Below are positions 25,671-34,412 of a DNA stretch of 64,000 bases, piece by piece. A program made the translations under genes and the position numbers. Each line of letters opens with the position of its first letter. Within the stretch, counting starts at the first letter, position 1. The stretch comes from Zhongshania sp. (lineage in GTDB: Bacteria > Pseudomonadota > Gammaproteobacteria > Pseudomonadales > Spongiibacteraceae), in assembly GCF_029212375.1 (NCBI RefSeq), contig NZ_JARGNU010000002.1:224260-288259 (forward strand), given 5' to 3'. The notes below the pieces were generated by a model. That model did no database searches and was not told the DNA's origin. It saw only the letters and a program-made list of their open reading frames with translations.

Positions 25671-26732
25671 TTAGCCAGCCACAGCGGCTGGGTAGGTCTC
25701 GCGAATAGCGCCGCTGCTCTGCCACAATTGCGCGACCAGTGCGTCGCTATTATGCCATTGCTTACTCAGTAGCCAGTCGCAAATGGCCTCGGCTACGTCG
25801 GGGTAGTATTGGGGCGCTTGCGCGGGAATGGCCTTAAGCCAGCGTTCAATATCGCTTTGGCTAAACTCGGGCATCACGGTGGCTAATTTGAGTTGCTGGA
25901 GTGCGGCGGCATTGCCGAGTTGCTCAGATTGGCCGGCCACCGGCTTGGCCAGTGCGGGTATGCCCATGTGCAGGCATTCGCTAATTAATTCAAAGCCCGC
26001 ATTGCAAATAACCGCCTTGGCGCTGCACAGGTCTTTTTTAAATCCGTGCAAGCTGGTGGGGCGCTGGCTAACATTGCCTAGCTCGGCATGGCTGAGCTGC
26101 GGCGCGTATTGAATGAAATGTTGGCCGCTAATATTTTGCAGCGCGGCGCTTACAATTGCTTGGTCTTCAAAAGGCAGGTAGACCAAAACATGTTCCGCCA
26201 CCGTTTGGCGTTGTTCGGCGGGGTTTATAATCGGCGGCACGATGGCGGCGTTAAACCGATCCCAGTGGAGGCCAAGGCGAAATTTTGCCGGTGCAAAATA
26301 ACGCATAATTAGCCGGTTGCGCAGGTCTACACCGCTTTCTGGTACGGCGGCATTGCCAAAGGCGTACTGGTGGCCAATGCCGATTACTGGCTTGTTTTGC
26401 AGGCGGCCAGCCCAGGCGGTTAAGGGCTCAAAATCGGTGATGATGGCGTCGTAGCTGCTGAGGTCGAGGCTGCGCAGGTCGCGAATAAATTGCACAGGCT
26501 GCGCTTGGAGTACGGTTTTTAAATTGCTGATACGGCCCTTGTCGGTAACAAAGGTCAGTCCCGCATAAACCTGATAATTACCAAAGGCGGCCATGTCGAA
26601 ATACTGTTCGGGCGGGCGGCCGCTGAATAAATATTGGACCTCAATGCCGCGTTGGCTAAAGTGGTGAGCCATCATTCTGGCGCGCGAGATATGGCCGTTG
26701 CCGGTTCCCTGCACACCGTAAAGCAATTTCAT
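25671..26732 (-). CDS. MJ1255/VC2487-family glycosyltransferase
   Basis: A 353-aa GT-B type transferase. The N-terminus MKLLYGVQGTGNGHISRAR is the signature of the MJ1255/VC2487 family, and the C-terminal half has the acceptor/donor block AVICNAGFELISE followed by PVAGQSEQ. It probably transfers a sugar to a lipid or surface polymer. Nearby PAP2 phosphatase, LpxH-like and acyltransferase genes support a glycolipid pathway. Three bases separate it from the downstream M14 gene. Confidence 0.85.
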   Translation of the reverse strand: MKLLYGVQGTGNGHISRARMMAHHFSQRGIEVQYLFSGRPPEQYFDMAAFGNYQVYAGLTFVTDKGRISNLKTVLQAQPVQFIRDLRSLDLSSYDAIITDFEPLTAWAGRLQNKPVIGIGHQYAFGNAAVPESGVDLRNRLIMRYFAPAKFRLGLHWDRFNAAIVPPIINPAEQRQTVAEHVLVYLPFEDQAIVSAALQNISGQHFIQYAPQLSHAELGNVSQRPTSLHGFKKDLCSAKAVICNAGFELISECLHMGIPALAKPVAGQSEQLGNAAALQQLKLATVMPEFSQSDIERWLKAIPAQAPQYYPDVAEAICDWLLSKQWHNSDALVAQLWQSSGAIRETYPAAVAG

Positions 26733-26795
26733 AGAGATTCTCTTACTGGGTAAATAAAATGCGCGAGCGCTGATGTTGGGCGCAGGCGCTGGCAG

Positions 26796-27323
26796 TCAGA
26801 CGGTCGCAATACTGTGGCCTAAATGTGCGATGGCAATGCCGAGGCTGGCGCCGGCCAAGGTGTCGGTGGGGAAGTGAACCCCCAAGATGACGCGGGATGC
26901 ACCAACGGCCGTGGCCCAAATGAATAGCGGCGCGCCGATAATGCCAAAAAACAGCACGGTCATTGTTGCCAGTAGAAAGGCGGCGGCGGTGTGGCCCGAC
27001 GGAAAACTGAATTCGTCTGAGGCGATAATCGCGGCGCAAAAGGCGGGGATGGCCGCCGGTGGGCGCCGTCTTCGGCAGGTATTTTTTAATACCCAGTATG
27101 CGGGCAACCACGCGGCAAAGCTGATTAACACTGCGCTAAAATAGGCTAGGCCCTGCTGCACACCCGTGGCGTACACCAAGATAGGAAGGCCGAGTTGAGC
27201 GTAGCCGTCGCCAGTTTTTGATACACTGCGGGCTACACGAGATAAATGTTGCTGGTGGCGAGTATTTACGCAGGCCAGAAACATTCTCACATCGAACTGA
27301 TTTATCGACTGTATTAAGCGCAT
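26796..27323 (-). CDS. PAP2-family membrane phosphatase
   Basis: A 175-aa integral membrane protein with four to five hydrophobic segments. The three phosphatase motifs are present: KNTCRRRRPP near 82-91, SFPSGHTAAAF near 107-117 and SRVILGVHFPTD near 146-157. Enzymes of this class dephosphorylate lipid phosphates such as undecaprenyl pyrophosphate or phosphatidic acid at the periplasmic face. It is the first gene of the minus-strand operon. At 175 aa it is at the short end for the family but complete. Confidence 0.87.
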   Translation of the reverse strand: MRLIQSINQFDVRMFLACVNTRHQQHLSRVARSVSKTGDGYAQLGLPILVYATGVQQGLAYFSAVLISFAAWLPAYWVLKNTCRRRRPPAAIPAFCAAIIASDEFSFPSGHTAAAFLLATMTVLFFGIIGAPLFIWATAVGASRVILGVHFPTDTLAGASLGIAIAHLGHSIATV

Positions 27324-27423
27324 AGTATGGTCCTCACACTTAAGACCATACGCCCCGCTGTTTGCATTTGTGTGACTGTGCTATGTCACTTTTAAGACAA
27401 AATAGGCATTTTTAAAAGCGCAT

Positions 27424-28044
27424 TTAGGCGTTTTCTATTAGCAAGATACTGCCGCGATGGCGGCGATTGGTTGTTACTTCTCTGGGCAGAAGTTCGGCAA
27501 AAAATTCGTCTATACAGGCTTCGGCCACGTCGATGAATGGCGGGCGGTGAGGGTCGGCAATGATGATTTGTTTAACCCCAGCATTCACCGCGCGGTCGAT
27601 TAAATTAAACAGGGTTTCGCTCATCTCGTCCCAGAAGCAAATATCGCTGGCGATTATAATGTCGTAAGCGCCGAGTTCTTCAGTGCTAAACGCGGTAAAA
27701 TCAGCTGTTAAGGTGTTGATCGTCACCTGATTATGCTCTGCTAATAGGGACAGATACGGAAACACCGCAGGATCGGCATCAAGCGCTGTTACTGCTGCCT
27801 GCTGGTACTTGGCGCAATATATGCTGGCTAGGCCCCAGCCACAACCCAGCTCAAGTACGCGGCTCCCCAGCGGCAAAGGATTTTCTTGCAAATAGTCCAT
27901 TAGAATATAGGCGCTGCCCCAGAGTTTATTGCCATGCAAATGGGTAGCCGCGGTGCGCCGTTTGAGTCTGCGCATATCGGGATGGGCGGCTAGTAAGCTG
28001 GTAACGCCATAAAACTGCTGGCTGTGGGAGGTGGGGGCAGACAT
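27424..28044 (-). CDS. Class I SAM-dependent methyltransferase
   Basis: A 206-aa methyltransferase with the SAM motif RVLELGCGWGLASI and an ASDICFWDEM block after strand 4. I chose the ATG at 28044 because AGGAGA stands eight bases before it; the longer open frame to 28542 overlaps the divergent sthA and has no family features. The type resembles METTL-like (nicotinamide N-methyltransferase fold) protein-lysine or small-molecule methyltransferases. It is divergent from sthA and about 100 bases before the PAP2 gene. Confidence 0.78.
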   Translation of the reverse strand: MSAPTSHSQQFYGVTSLLAAHPDMRRLKRRTAATHLHGNKLWGSAYILMDYLQENPLPLGSRVLELGCGWGLASIYCAKYQQAAVTALDADPAVFPYLSLLAEHNQVTINTLTADFTAFSTEELGAYDIIIASDICFWDEMSETLFNLIDRAVNAGVKQIIIADPHRPPFIDVAEACIDEFFAELLPREVTTNRRHRGSILLIENA

Positions 28045-28215
28045 GGAGAATCTCCTGCTTGGCGCTAAGTGTGGCGTGCATTTTATGGTTTGAATTGAAA
28101 ACTGGCGAGTAATTTTGCTCATGCTCGCAATTTGATGAGGAAGGAGTAGGTGCGCTGGTTTTGTCGCACAGCGCTGACTCAGTATTGGGTGTGTTACGAA
28201 ATACGAGGAAGGACC

Positions 28216-29610
28216 GTGGTGAAAAAGTTCGATTACGATATGTTGGTGTTGGGCAGTGGTCCCGCAGGTGAAAGTGCTGCACTTAATGCGGTGAAGCACG
28301 GCAGTAGTGTGGTGGTGATTGAAGCGCAAGACACCGTCGGTGGCGCTTGCACCCATCAGGGCACATTGCCTTCTAAAGCCCTGCGTCATATGGTTAGGCA
28401 GGCGATTCGCTTTAATCAAACCCCTATTTTTCGCGAAATAGGTGATCCTCGTACTCTCACTTATCCGCGCTTGCTGAGCCACGCCAATGAGGTTATTTCT
28501 CGCCAAGTGGCAATGCGTAGCCGCTTCTACCACCGCAATCAAATTCCGCTAATTTGCGGGCTTGGCCGCTTTGTTGACGCGCACACCGTTGCGGTGCGTG
28601 GCGAGGATGGTCAGGAAGACGTCATTACGGCAGCGACGGTGGTTATTGCCACGGGCTCGCGGCCATATCAGCCCGCCAATATCGACTTTAAGCATCCGCG
28701 GGTTTACGACAGCGACAGCATTTTAAAAATGAATAACACCCCCAAGAAAATTATTGTGTATGGCGCGGGGGTGATTGGCTGCGAATACGCGTCGATATTT
28801 GCTGGTATTGGCATGAAGGTTGAACTCATCAATAGTCGCGATCGCCTATTGGAGTTTTTGGACGATGAAATTTCCGACGCCCTGAGCTACCAGCTGCGCA
28901 ATACCGGCGTAATGATTCGTCACCGCGAGGTGTATAAATCGGTTGAAGCTAGCGATAAAGAAGTGGTGTTGCATTTGGAATCGGGTAAGCGCCTGCATGC
29001 CGATGCCCTGCTTTGGTGTAATGGCCGCAGCGGTAACACCGACGGTTTGGGGTTAGAGACTATTGGCTTGGAAACCGATCATCGCGGTCAGTTGGTGGTG
29101 AACGAGCACTATCAAACCACCGTGCCAAATATTTACGCGGCGGGCGATGTTATTGGTTGGCCCAGCTTGGCTAGCGCGGCCTACGATCAAGGTCGCTCGG
29201 CGGCTGCGTCGGCGCGGGGCAAGGAGAGCTGCCGTTTTGTTGACGATGTGCCGACCGGTATTTACACCCTGCCAGAGATTAGTTCGGTAGGGCTTACCGA
29301 GCGCGAACTCACCGAGGCAAAAGTGCCATATGAAGTGGGCCGTGCGTTTTTTAAAGACACTGCCCGCGGCCAGATCAGCGGCGAGACCGTGGGAATGCTC
29401 AAATTGCTATTCCATGTTGATACTTTGGAGATTCTTGGCATTCACTGCTTTGGTGCCGAGGCGGCCGAAATCATCCACATTGGTCAGGCAATAATGAAAC
29501 AAAAGAACGGCGGTAATACGCTACGCTATTTTGTGACGACCACATTTAATTATCCGACCATGGCCGAGGCTTATCGTACTGCCGCCTTGAATGGTCTAAA
29601 CCGCCTTTAA
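28216..29610 (+). CDS. sthA: Soluble pyridine nucleotide transhydrogenase
   Basis: An FAD-dependent enzyme that passes electrons between NADPH and NAD+. From GTG at 28216 the protein has 464 aa, matching SthA. It has [11 protein letters not shown] near 12-22 for [20 protein letters not shown] with one cysteine rather than the disulphide pair of lipoamide dehydrogenase (a known SthA trait), a second Rossmann motif [13 protein letters not shown], and [19 protein letters not shown] precedes two tandem GTG codons, either of which could be the start. Upstream frames to 28150 lack an RBS. Confidence 0.93.
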   Translation: MVKKFDYDMLVLGSGPAGESAALNAVKHGSSVVVIEAQDTVGGACTHQGTLPSKALRHMVRQAIRFNQTPIFREIGDPRTLTYPRLLSHANEVISRQVAMRSRFYHRNQIPLICGLGRFVDAHTVAVRGEDGQEDVITAATVVIATGSRPYQPANIDFKHPRVYDSDSILKMNNTPKKIIVYGAGVIGCEYASIFAGIGMKVELINSRDRLLEFLDDEISDALSYQLRNTGVMIRHREVYKSVEASDKEVVLHLESGKRLHADALLWCNGRSGNTDGLGLETIGLETDHRGQLVVNEHYQTTVPNIYAAGDVIGWPSLASAAYDQGRSAAASARGKESCRFVDDVPTGIYTLPEISSVGLTERELTEAKVPYEVGRAFFKDTARGQISGETVGMLKLLFHVDTLEILGIHCFGAEAAEIIHIGQAIMKQKNGGNTLRYFVTTTFNYPTMAEAYRTAALNGLNRL

Positions 29611-29866
29611 TTGCGATGCAATCTGACGGCGACATATACCTACCTCTGCTGCATAAAAGTTAGTGGCTGCTCGCGCTTGCCGCGAGAGATTGTTGGCGAT
29701 ATTGCTGTAGGAATTTTGGCTTTGACGAAAGCTAAAAATTGGCGCGATGAAATAGTCGAAAATTTATATTGACAGAAATGCGAGATCATCATAAATAGTG
29801 CCCTGAACCACCACGGTTAGCCGAGGTGTTCATTCTGTATCGACGTAGTACTGGAGTGGGCAAGCA

Positions 29867-30052
29867 ATGGCAAGTGACCTAGCAGATGACGATATCGACG
29901 ATATCGTTGACGATGATTCCTCGAGCGCCGACTTTGACGAGCGTCGTGATATGGGGGGGCGCGACAGCAGTATCCGCCGTAAAATCGAGGAGCGCTTAGA
30001 GCGTAAACGCCTGATGGATGAACTGGATTTGTTGGACGATTTCGACCTGTAG
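29867..30052 (+). CDS. PA3496-family small acidic protein
   Basis: A 61-aa, very acidic protein (MASDLADDDIDDIVDDD) with a basic middle, RRKIEERLERKR, and an acidic end, LDLLDDFDL. The pattern matches the PA3496 family of short proteins, annotated as putative envelope integrity factors. No membrane segment or signal peptide is visible. It is monocistronic, with a strong terminator right after it. Confidence 0.8.
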   Translation: MASDLADDDIDDIVDDDSSSADFDERRDMGGRDSSIRRKIEERLERKRLMDELDLLDDFDL

Positions 30053-30100
30053 TGATGTGTTGCGCCTTTCAACCGTGGGGCGAGCGCAAAGTTCATCAGC

Positions 30101-30127
30101 AAAACGCCACAATTTGTGGCGTTTTTC
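30101..30127 (+). terminator. Rho-independent terminator
   Basis: AAAACGCCAC, a five-base AATTT loop and GTGGCGTTTTT form a clean stem with a T-run, 48 bases after the PA3496-like gene. The A-run on the other side would also allow function on the minus strand. Confidence 0.85.
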
Positions 30128-30302
30128 ATTTATATCTCTTCGCTTTGCGCTACGGCTTGCTGAATTTCCTTCGCAGTAATACCATCGTTGTAACATAAGG
30201 GTATTTGCATGCAGTTGCCCTGAGCGTTACGGTAGGAGTCTGCCACTGGCCTAAACTATAGGCACAGCAATAATTAGTTCCATTTAACAACAGGATTTTG
30301 TA

Positions 30303-31085
30303 ATGAACTGGAAAGCCTTGTCTGCGGTTGCGGTCATCGTCGGAATTGCGGCCTTCGTATGGTTTGTATTGGATCGTTCTGCCACTAGCGAATTTAACGA
30401 TGAAGTTATGGCTACGGTGACGGACGACTCTGCAAAACCTGAAAAGACCGTTAAGGAAACCTTGGCGGTTGAATCTGAAGCCGATTACAGCGAAAAAGCG
30501 GCTGAAGTGCCAGAGCCGCCTGCCGAGATAAATGGCAGCGACGAACAGTTGCGCGCTGCTGCCGCTAAACTGTCTGCGCCTTTGGCGGGTTGGCTGCAAC
30601 CCACCGAGCAAGTGCGCAAGTGGGTGTCGGCTATCGATCAACTCGCCACTTATCGCCTGCCCATTAAACATTTACCCATTGTGTACAATAAAGAGCCTTT
30701 TCTGGTGATTAAGTCCGAAAAAGGCTTGGTTAACGATCCGGGCAACTACCAGCGTTGGAACGGTATGATTTCTACTGTGACGGCGGCAGAACCTAAGAAT
30801 TTGGCTATTTTTTATAAGAAATGGTCGCCGTTCTTAGAGGGAACCTACAATGAATTGGGTAATCCTCAATCCTTTGATAATCAGCTGCGAACCATGATTG
30901 AGCACTTGTTATTGGTTGAACCTATTCCTGAAGACGCCGCGTTTAAACGCCCCAAAGTTTTGTACGAGTATGTTGATCCCGTGCTGGAAAATGCCGACCC
31001 CCTGAGTAAGTGGATGTGGCGCTTAGGGCCGGACAATATGAAAAAACTTCAAGATTGGTTGCGTGAGCTGGAAAGTTACTTGTAA
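30303..31085 (+). CDS. DUF3014 membrane-anchored protein
   Basis: A 260-aa protein with one N-terminal membrane segment (about 6-25), an acidic linker to about residue 78, and a conserved C-terminal domain of the DUF3014 type, including LPIKHLPIVYNKEPF and YEYVDPVLENADP. It is probably anchored in the inner membrane with the domain in the periplasm. The function is unknown. It stands alone, with a symmetric stem-loop after it. Confidence 0.85.
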   Translation: MNWKALSAVAVIVGIAAFVWFVLDRSATSEFNDEVMATVTDDSAKPEKTVKETLAVESEADYSEKAAEVPEPPAEINGSDEQLRAAAAKLSAPLAGWLQPTEQVRKWVSAIDQLATYRLPIKHLPIVYNKEPFLVIKSEKGLVNDPGNYQRWNGMISTVTAAEPKNLAIFYKKWSPFLEGTYNELGNPQSFDNQLRTMIEHLLLVEPIPEDAAFKRPKVLYEYVDPVLENADPLSKWMWRLGPDNMKKLQDWLRELESYL

Positions 31086-31101
31086 GCGATAAGCCCCGCC
31101 A

Positions 31102-31132
31102 CATTAGCCAGTACCTTGCCTTGCACGGTACT
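31102..31132. other. Stem-loop between convergent genes
   Basis: AGCCAGTACC and GGTACTGGCT form a perfect ten-base stem between the DUF3014 gene and the MaoC gene. There is no T-run on either side, so it may be a bidirectional transcript end or processing site, not a classical terminator. Confidence 0.5.
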
Positions 31133-31155
31133 GGCTGCTATCTCCACTACTTCTT

Positions 31156-32031
31156 TTAATTGCCAATAGTGCGAATTCTGCCAATGAGGTGGGGTTTGTC
31201 GCCAGATTTATCACGCAGCTCAAAATCCACGCCGTCAGCGAGGCTGTCGTAGTGCAATTGCACGCTGGTGGGTAAAAAAATTGGGGTTTTGAAATCGACA
31301 TCGCAGGAATAGCTCACACTGTTGATTTCTGAACTCAATGCCGCCAAACACGCTGCCTTGCTCCACATGCCGTGAATGACCATGCGCTTAAAGCCCAATA
31401 ATTTGGCGCTTATGTCGTGCAAATGAATCGGGTTGAAATCACCCGAGGCGCGCGCGTAGCTGCGCGCATCTTGACGGCCAATAGCAATGCTGCGGTTGTG
31501 GCTATAAACCCGAGGGCTGCTCCGCGCAGCTTTGGGCGCAGCGGCAACGTCGGTTTTACAGCGCGACAGGTAGCGACTGGTGTCTTCCCAAACCTTTTCA
31601 TTGTCGACAAAGGCGCTACAGTGAAAGCTAAACTCGATACCTTTGTCGGTAATCTGATGACCAGCAACACGGCAGGTTAGGCGAACAGGGGTTTTGGCAT
31701 TGATTGGTCGCAGCTGAGTAATACTATTACTTAGGTGTACGCAGCCCATGGGCGACACAGGGAATTGCTTGTCTAGCATCATTTTCATATGCAGGCGAAA
31801 GGCCTGAACGTGCAAGAAGCTGACGGGCAAAATAGTGTTGTCGGTATTAAAGCCACAGGCTTTGCGGTAGCGTTGTAATTGGCTATTAGCGCAAACGACC
31901 TTATCTACGTCTAAAGTGTAGCTGGGGAAGCGGGGGGCAGAGCTGGGCTTTTTGCGGGTAATCGCCGCTTTTAATAGCATCGGCAGCGTGCTGGGCAGGC
32001 GTTTCAGCCTCAACTCATTACTTGCGGTCAT
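31156..32031 (-). CDS. MaoC-like (hot-dog) dehydratase/hydratase
   Basis: A 291-aa double hot-dog protein. The C-terminal MaoC domain carries YARASGDFNPIHLHD with the catalytic Asp and His, followed by VIHGMW. The N-terminal half (about 50-150) is a degenerate hot-dog. Family members hydrate 2-enoyl-CoA or enoyl-ACP in beta-oxidation or polyester synthesis. It is divergent from an AraC-type regulator with 165 bases between starts, so that regulator may control it. Confidence 0.83.
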   Translation of the reverse strand: MTASNELRLKRLPSTLPMLLKAAITRKKPSSAPRFPSYTLDVDKVVCANSQLQRYRKACGFNTDNTILPVSFLHVQAFRLHMKMMLDKQFPVSPMGCVHLSNSITQLRPINAKTPVRLTCRVAGHQITDKGIEFSFHCSAFVDNEKVWEDTSRYLSRCKTDVAAAPKAARSSPRVYSHNRSIAIGRQDARSYARASGDFNPIHLHDISAKLLGFKRMVIHGMWSKAACLAALSSEINSVSYSCDVDFKTPIFLPTSVQLHYDSLADGVDFELRDKSGDKPHLIGRIRTIGN

Positions 32032-32196
32032 ACAACTCTATCTCCATACTGGAAAATTCCAGTGGTGCGTGAGCTTGCAGTATAATGAAAAACTGCCTGC
32101 CAATAATTAGCCCGACCATGGTCTTTTATCTGGTTTTCGGCCAATAGCCACTGATTTAATCCTGTTCACCTTTATACACAATAGAAACGACGTTGA

Positions 32197-33255
32197 ATGA
32201 TTGAAGTAAGGTCCAAAAATCTCTCTGACCTCAGTGATTCCAGTTTTTTAATTCAACTGGTTTATCCCGCCATGCAGGCAATGGGCTTAGACGTAGAGCG
32301 TATTGTGAGCGAATGTCGGATATCGCCGGCTTTGCTACAAGATCGCAGCTCGCGTTTCCCCCACGCCGCCCAGCAGCAATTCTGGCGGGTGTTAGAAGAG
32401 GTGAGCGGCGATCCGCAGATTGGCCTGCACCTTGCCGACGCGGTGCAAGTATATCGAGGCCAAGTACTAGAATACCTGTTTTTAAGTAGCCCCAACTTTG
32501 GCGAGGGGCTTAAGCGCGCCCAGAATTACCAGCGCTTGGTAACCGACGCCATGCAGTTTGAGTTTCAGCTGGGGGAGGTGCAATCTAAATTGGTTTTGGG
32601 CTTCGCGGGTGATGATGGTCAAAGCCTTCGTCATCGCAACGAGTGTTTTACGCGCTTTTTAATTCGTTATTTTCAAGCCGTGACCGAGGGCGCGTTTGTT
32701 GCCGACGAAGTGAACTTGCGTCACGAGGCGGTGGGCGACGCGGCCGAGTACGCCAAGGTGATGGGCTGTTCGGTGAATTTCAAACAACAGGAAGCCTCGC
32801 TGGTTTTTGCCACCAGTATCCTGGCAACACCCTCTACCCATGCCGAGCCAGACTTGCTGCGCCTGCACGAGAAGCTGGCCAGTAAACAGCTAGAGCGGCT
32901 GTCGCGCCAAGATGTGGTGGGCGATGTGCGGCAAATCATTGCCGAAATGCTCGAGCTTGGCCAGCCGAGCTTAGAGAGCGTAGCGACTCGCTTAGATATG
33001 AATGAACGTGTGTTGCGGGCCAGATTAACCGAAGCCGGCACCAGCTTTAATCAGGTGTTAGCGGATTACCGCTGCGTATTGGCCAAGCGCCTGCTGGCGA
33101 GAACCGATGAAAGTATCGCCGACGTGGTTTACCTCACTGGCTTTTCGGAACCCAGTACATTTTATCGCGCGTTTAAACGCTGGACCGAATTAACCCCCAT
33201 CGAATATCGCCAGCAAAAGAAGGCGGCGCAGAACGGTGTTAACGAGGCTGAGTAG
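32197..33255 (+). CDS. AraC-family transcriptional regulator
   Basis: A 352-aa regulator with an N-terminal arabinose-binding-type domain of about 200 aa, beginning FLIQLVYPAMQAMGLD, and a C-terminal AraC DNA-binding domain (about 250-340) with two helix-turn-helix motifs. The second contains VYLTGFSEPSTFYRAFKRW and TPIEYR. This subfamily (OruR/MmoQ-like) often responds to fatty-acid or amino-acid derivatives. Divergence from the MaoC gene suggests that gene as target. Confidence 0.88.
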   Translation: MIEVRSKNLSDLSDSSFLIQLVYPAMQAMGLDVERIVSECRISPALLQDRSSRFPHAAQQQFWRVLEEVSGDPQIGLHLADAVQVYRGQVLEYLFLSSPNFGEGLKRAQNYQRLVTDAMQFEFQLGEVQSKLVLGFAGDDGQSLRHRNECFTRFLIRYFQAVTEGAFVADEVNLRHEAVGDAAEYAKVMGCSVNFKQQEASLVFATSILATPSTHAEPDLLRLHEKLASKQLERLSRQDVVGDVRQIIAEMLELGQPSLESVATRLDMNERVLRARLTEAGTSFNQVLADYRCVLAKRLLARTDESIADVVYLTGFSEPSTFYRAFKRWTELTPIEYRQQKKAAQNGVNEAE

Positions 33256-33272
33256 TCCTCGCCAAGCTGGTT

Positions 33273-34142
33273 TTAAAAGTCATTGCGCTCCCGAAAAAAG
33301 CTCGCAAAGCGCGGTAGCCCCGTAGCGGTATAACCTTGGTATTTATACGTTATGGTGCTGCCAATTGCGGGTGGGCGGCGGCGCTGCTCATCGCTAAAGC
33401 CCGAGCCGATTTTAAATTCGCGCCCCGCTGGGGTTTTTACAATTAAGGCTCCCAGCATGCCATTGAATTTACCTTTGCCAGGAACGTGGCCAATAACGAT
33501 CGCTTCGGCATCACTAAAGCGCTTCAGCTTCAATAAATCATCACTGCGTATACCGCGATACGGCGCGCTGCCTAAATGCAGCATCAGCCCTTCGCCGCCG
33601 CCGGCAATGACTGTGTCGAGCTCCTGCATCAATGCTGCTTCGTCATCGACCTTATACTGCTTTATTAATGCAATATAGGGGGAGTTGAAGGTGTGGAACA
33701 AAGTCTTGAGGCTTTGTAACCGCTGGTCGAAGTCACCCAATTCACTCGGGGCATCAAACACCATAAAGCGAATTTTTTGCCATTGGGCTGGATTGGGTAT
33801 TTGGCGCCGTACTGCGCCGGAAACCTCGGCGAAATTTTCGCGCCCCATCCACAACTCGCCGTCTAGCGGGGTTTTGGGAAAGCTGCCGATAAACCACTGT
33901 GGCGCGGCAAAGGTATTTCCCTGGCGGGAGATAAGCTGGCGGCCATTCCAGTAGGCGCGAACGCCGTCGAGTTTTTCGCTAACCCAATAATCGCTAAGCC
34001 TAATATCACTGCGATAGGCTTTTGCTAGCATCAGTGCGGGTTTGTCTGGGTGTGAATCTGGTGTTACTGCGCGGCCTTGTTCTGCGTTACCGCAGAGTAC
34101 AGTGAGCAACAAAAGCAATAGTACGCCTTGCTTGGCTAGCAT
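33273..34142 (-). CDS. Exported ATP-dependent DNA ligase (LigE type)
   Basis: A 289-aa minimal ligase: nucleotidyltransferase and OB domains only. The adenylation motif SEKLDGVRAY has Lys57 as nucleophile; DGELW, FMVFDAP and GEGLML follow, and the OB fold ends the protein. An N-terminal hydrophobic signal (about 5-22) precedes the catalytic core, as in the periplasmic LigE enzymes linked to DNA uptake or repair of extracellular DNA. No LigD accessory domains are present. It converges with the araC-type gene by 17 bases. Confidence 0.88.
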   Translation of the reverse strand: MLAKQGVLLLLLLTVLCGNAEQGRAVTPDSHPDKPALMLAKAYRSDIRLSDYWVSEKLDGVRAYWNGRQLISRQGNTFAAPQWFIGSFPKTPLDGELWMGRENFAEVSGAVRRQIPNPAQWQKIRFMVFDAPSELGDFDQRLQSLKTLFHTFNSPYIALIKQYKVDDEAALMQELDTVIAGGGEGLMLHLGSAPYRGIRSDDLLKLKRFSDAEAIVIGHVPGKGKFNGMLGALIVKTPAGREFKIGSGFSDEQRRRPPAIGSTITYKYQGYTATGLPRFASFFRERNDF

Positions 34143-34412
34143 AACGAATCGCTCCTTGATTTCGTTAGTTTTTGCGCCGCAGCGTTACGGCGGCGGCGAG
34201 GCTTAAGGATAATCCCCTATCGACGTTTCTTGCCACCTTACCCTACTCTGGGTTTGTGGAGGGCATCTTGTGTGAAATTGGACTTTGCAGATGTGTGTCG
34301 CGTCTACCCAGCGTTCCTTACTGATTCGTTGAGCTGCTGAAATTTATCGCTTTCTTAACTACCCGCTGCTGTTGATAAAACAGTATTGGTTTAAGGCGGC
34401 GACCTTTGCAGG

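Noticed and set aside
28045-28542. N-terminal extension of the minus-strand methyltransferase
   Set aside because: It overlaps the divergent sthA start, has no methyltransferase features, and the ATG at 28044 has a strong Shine-Dalgarno.
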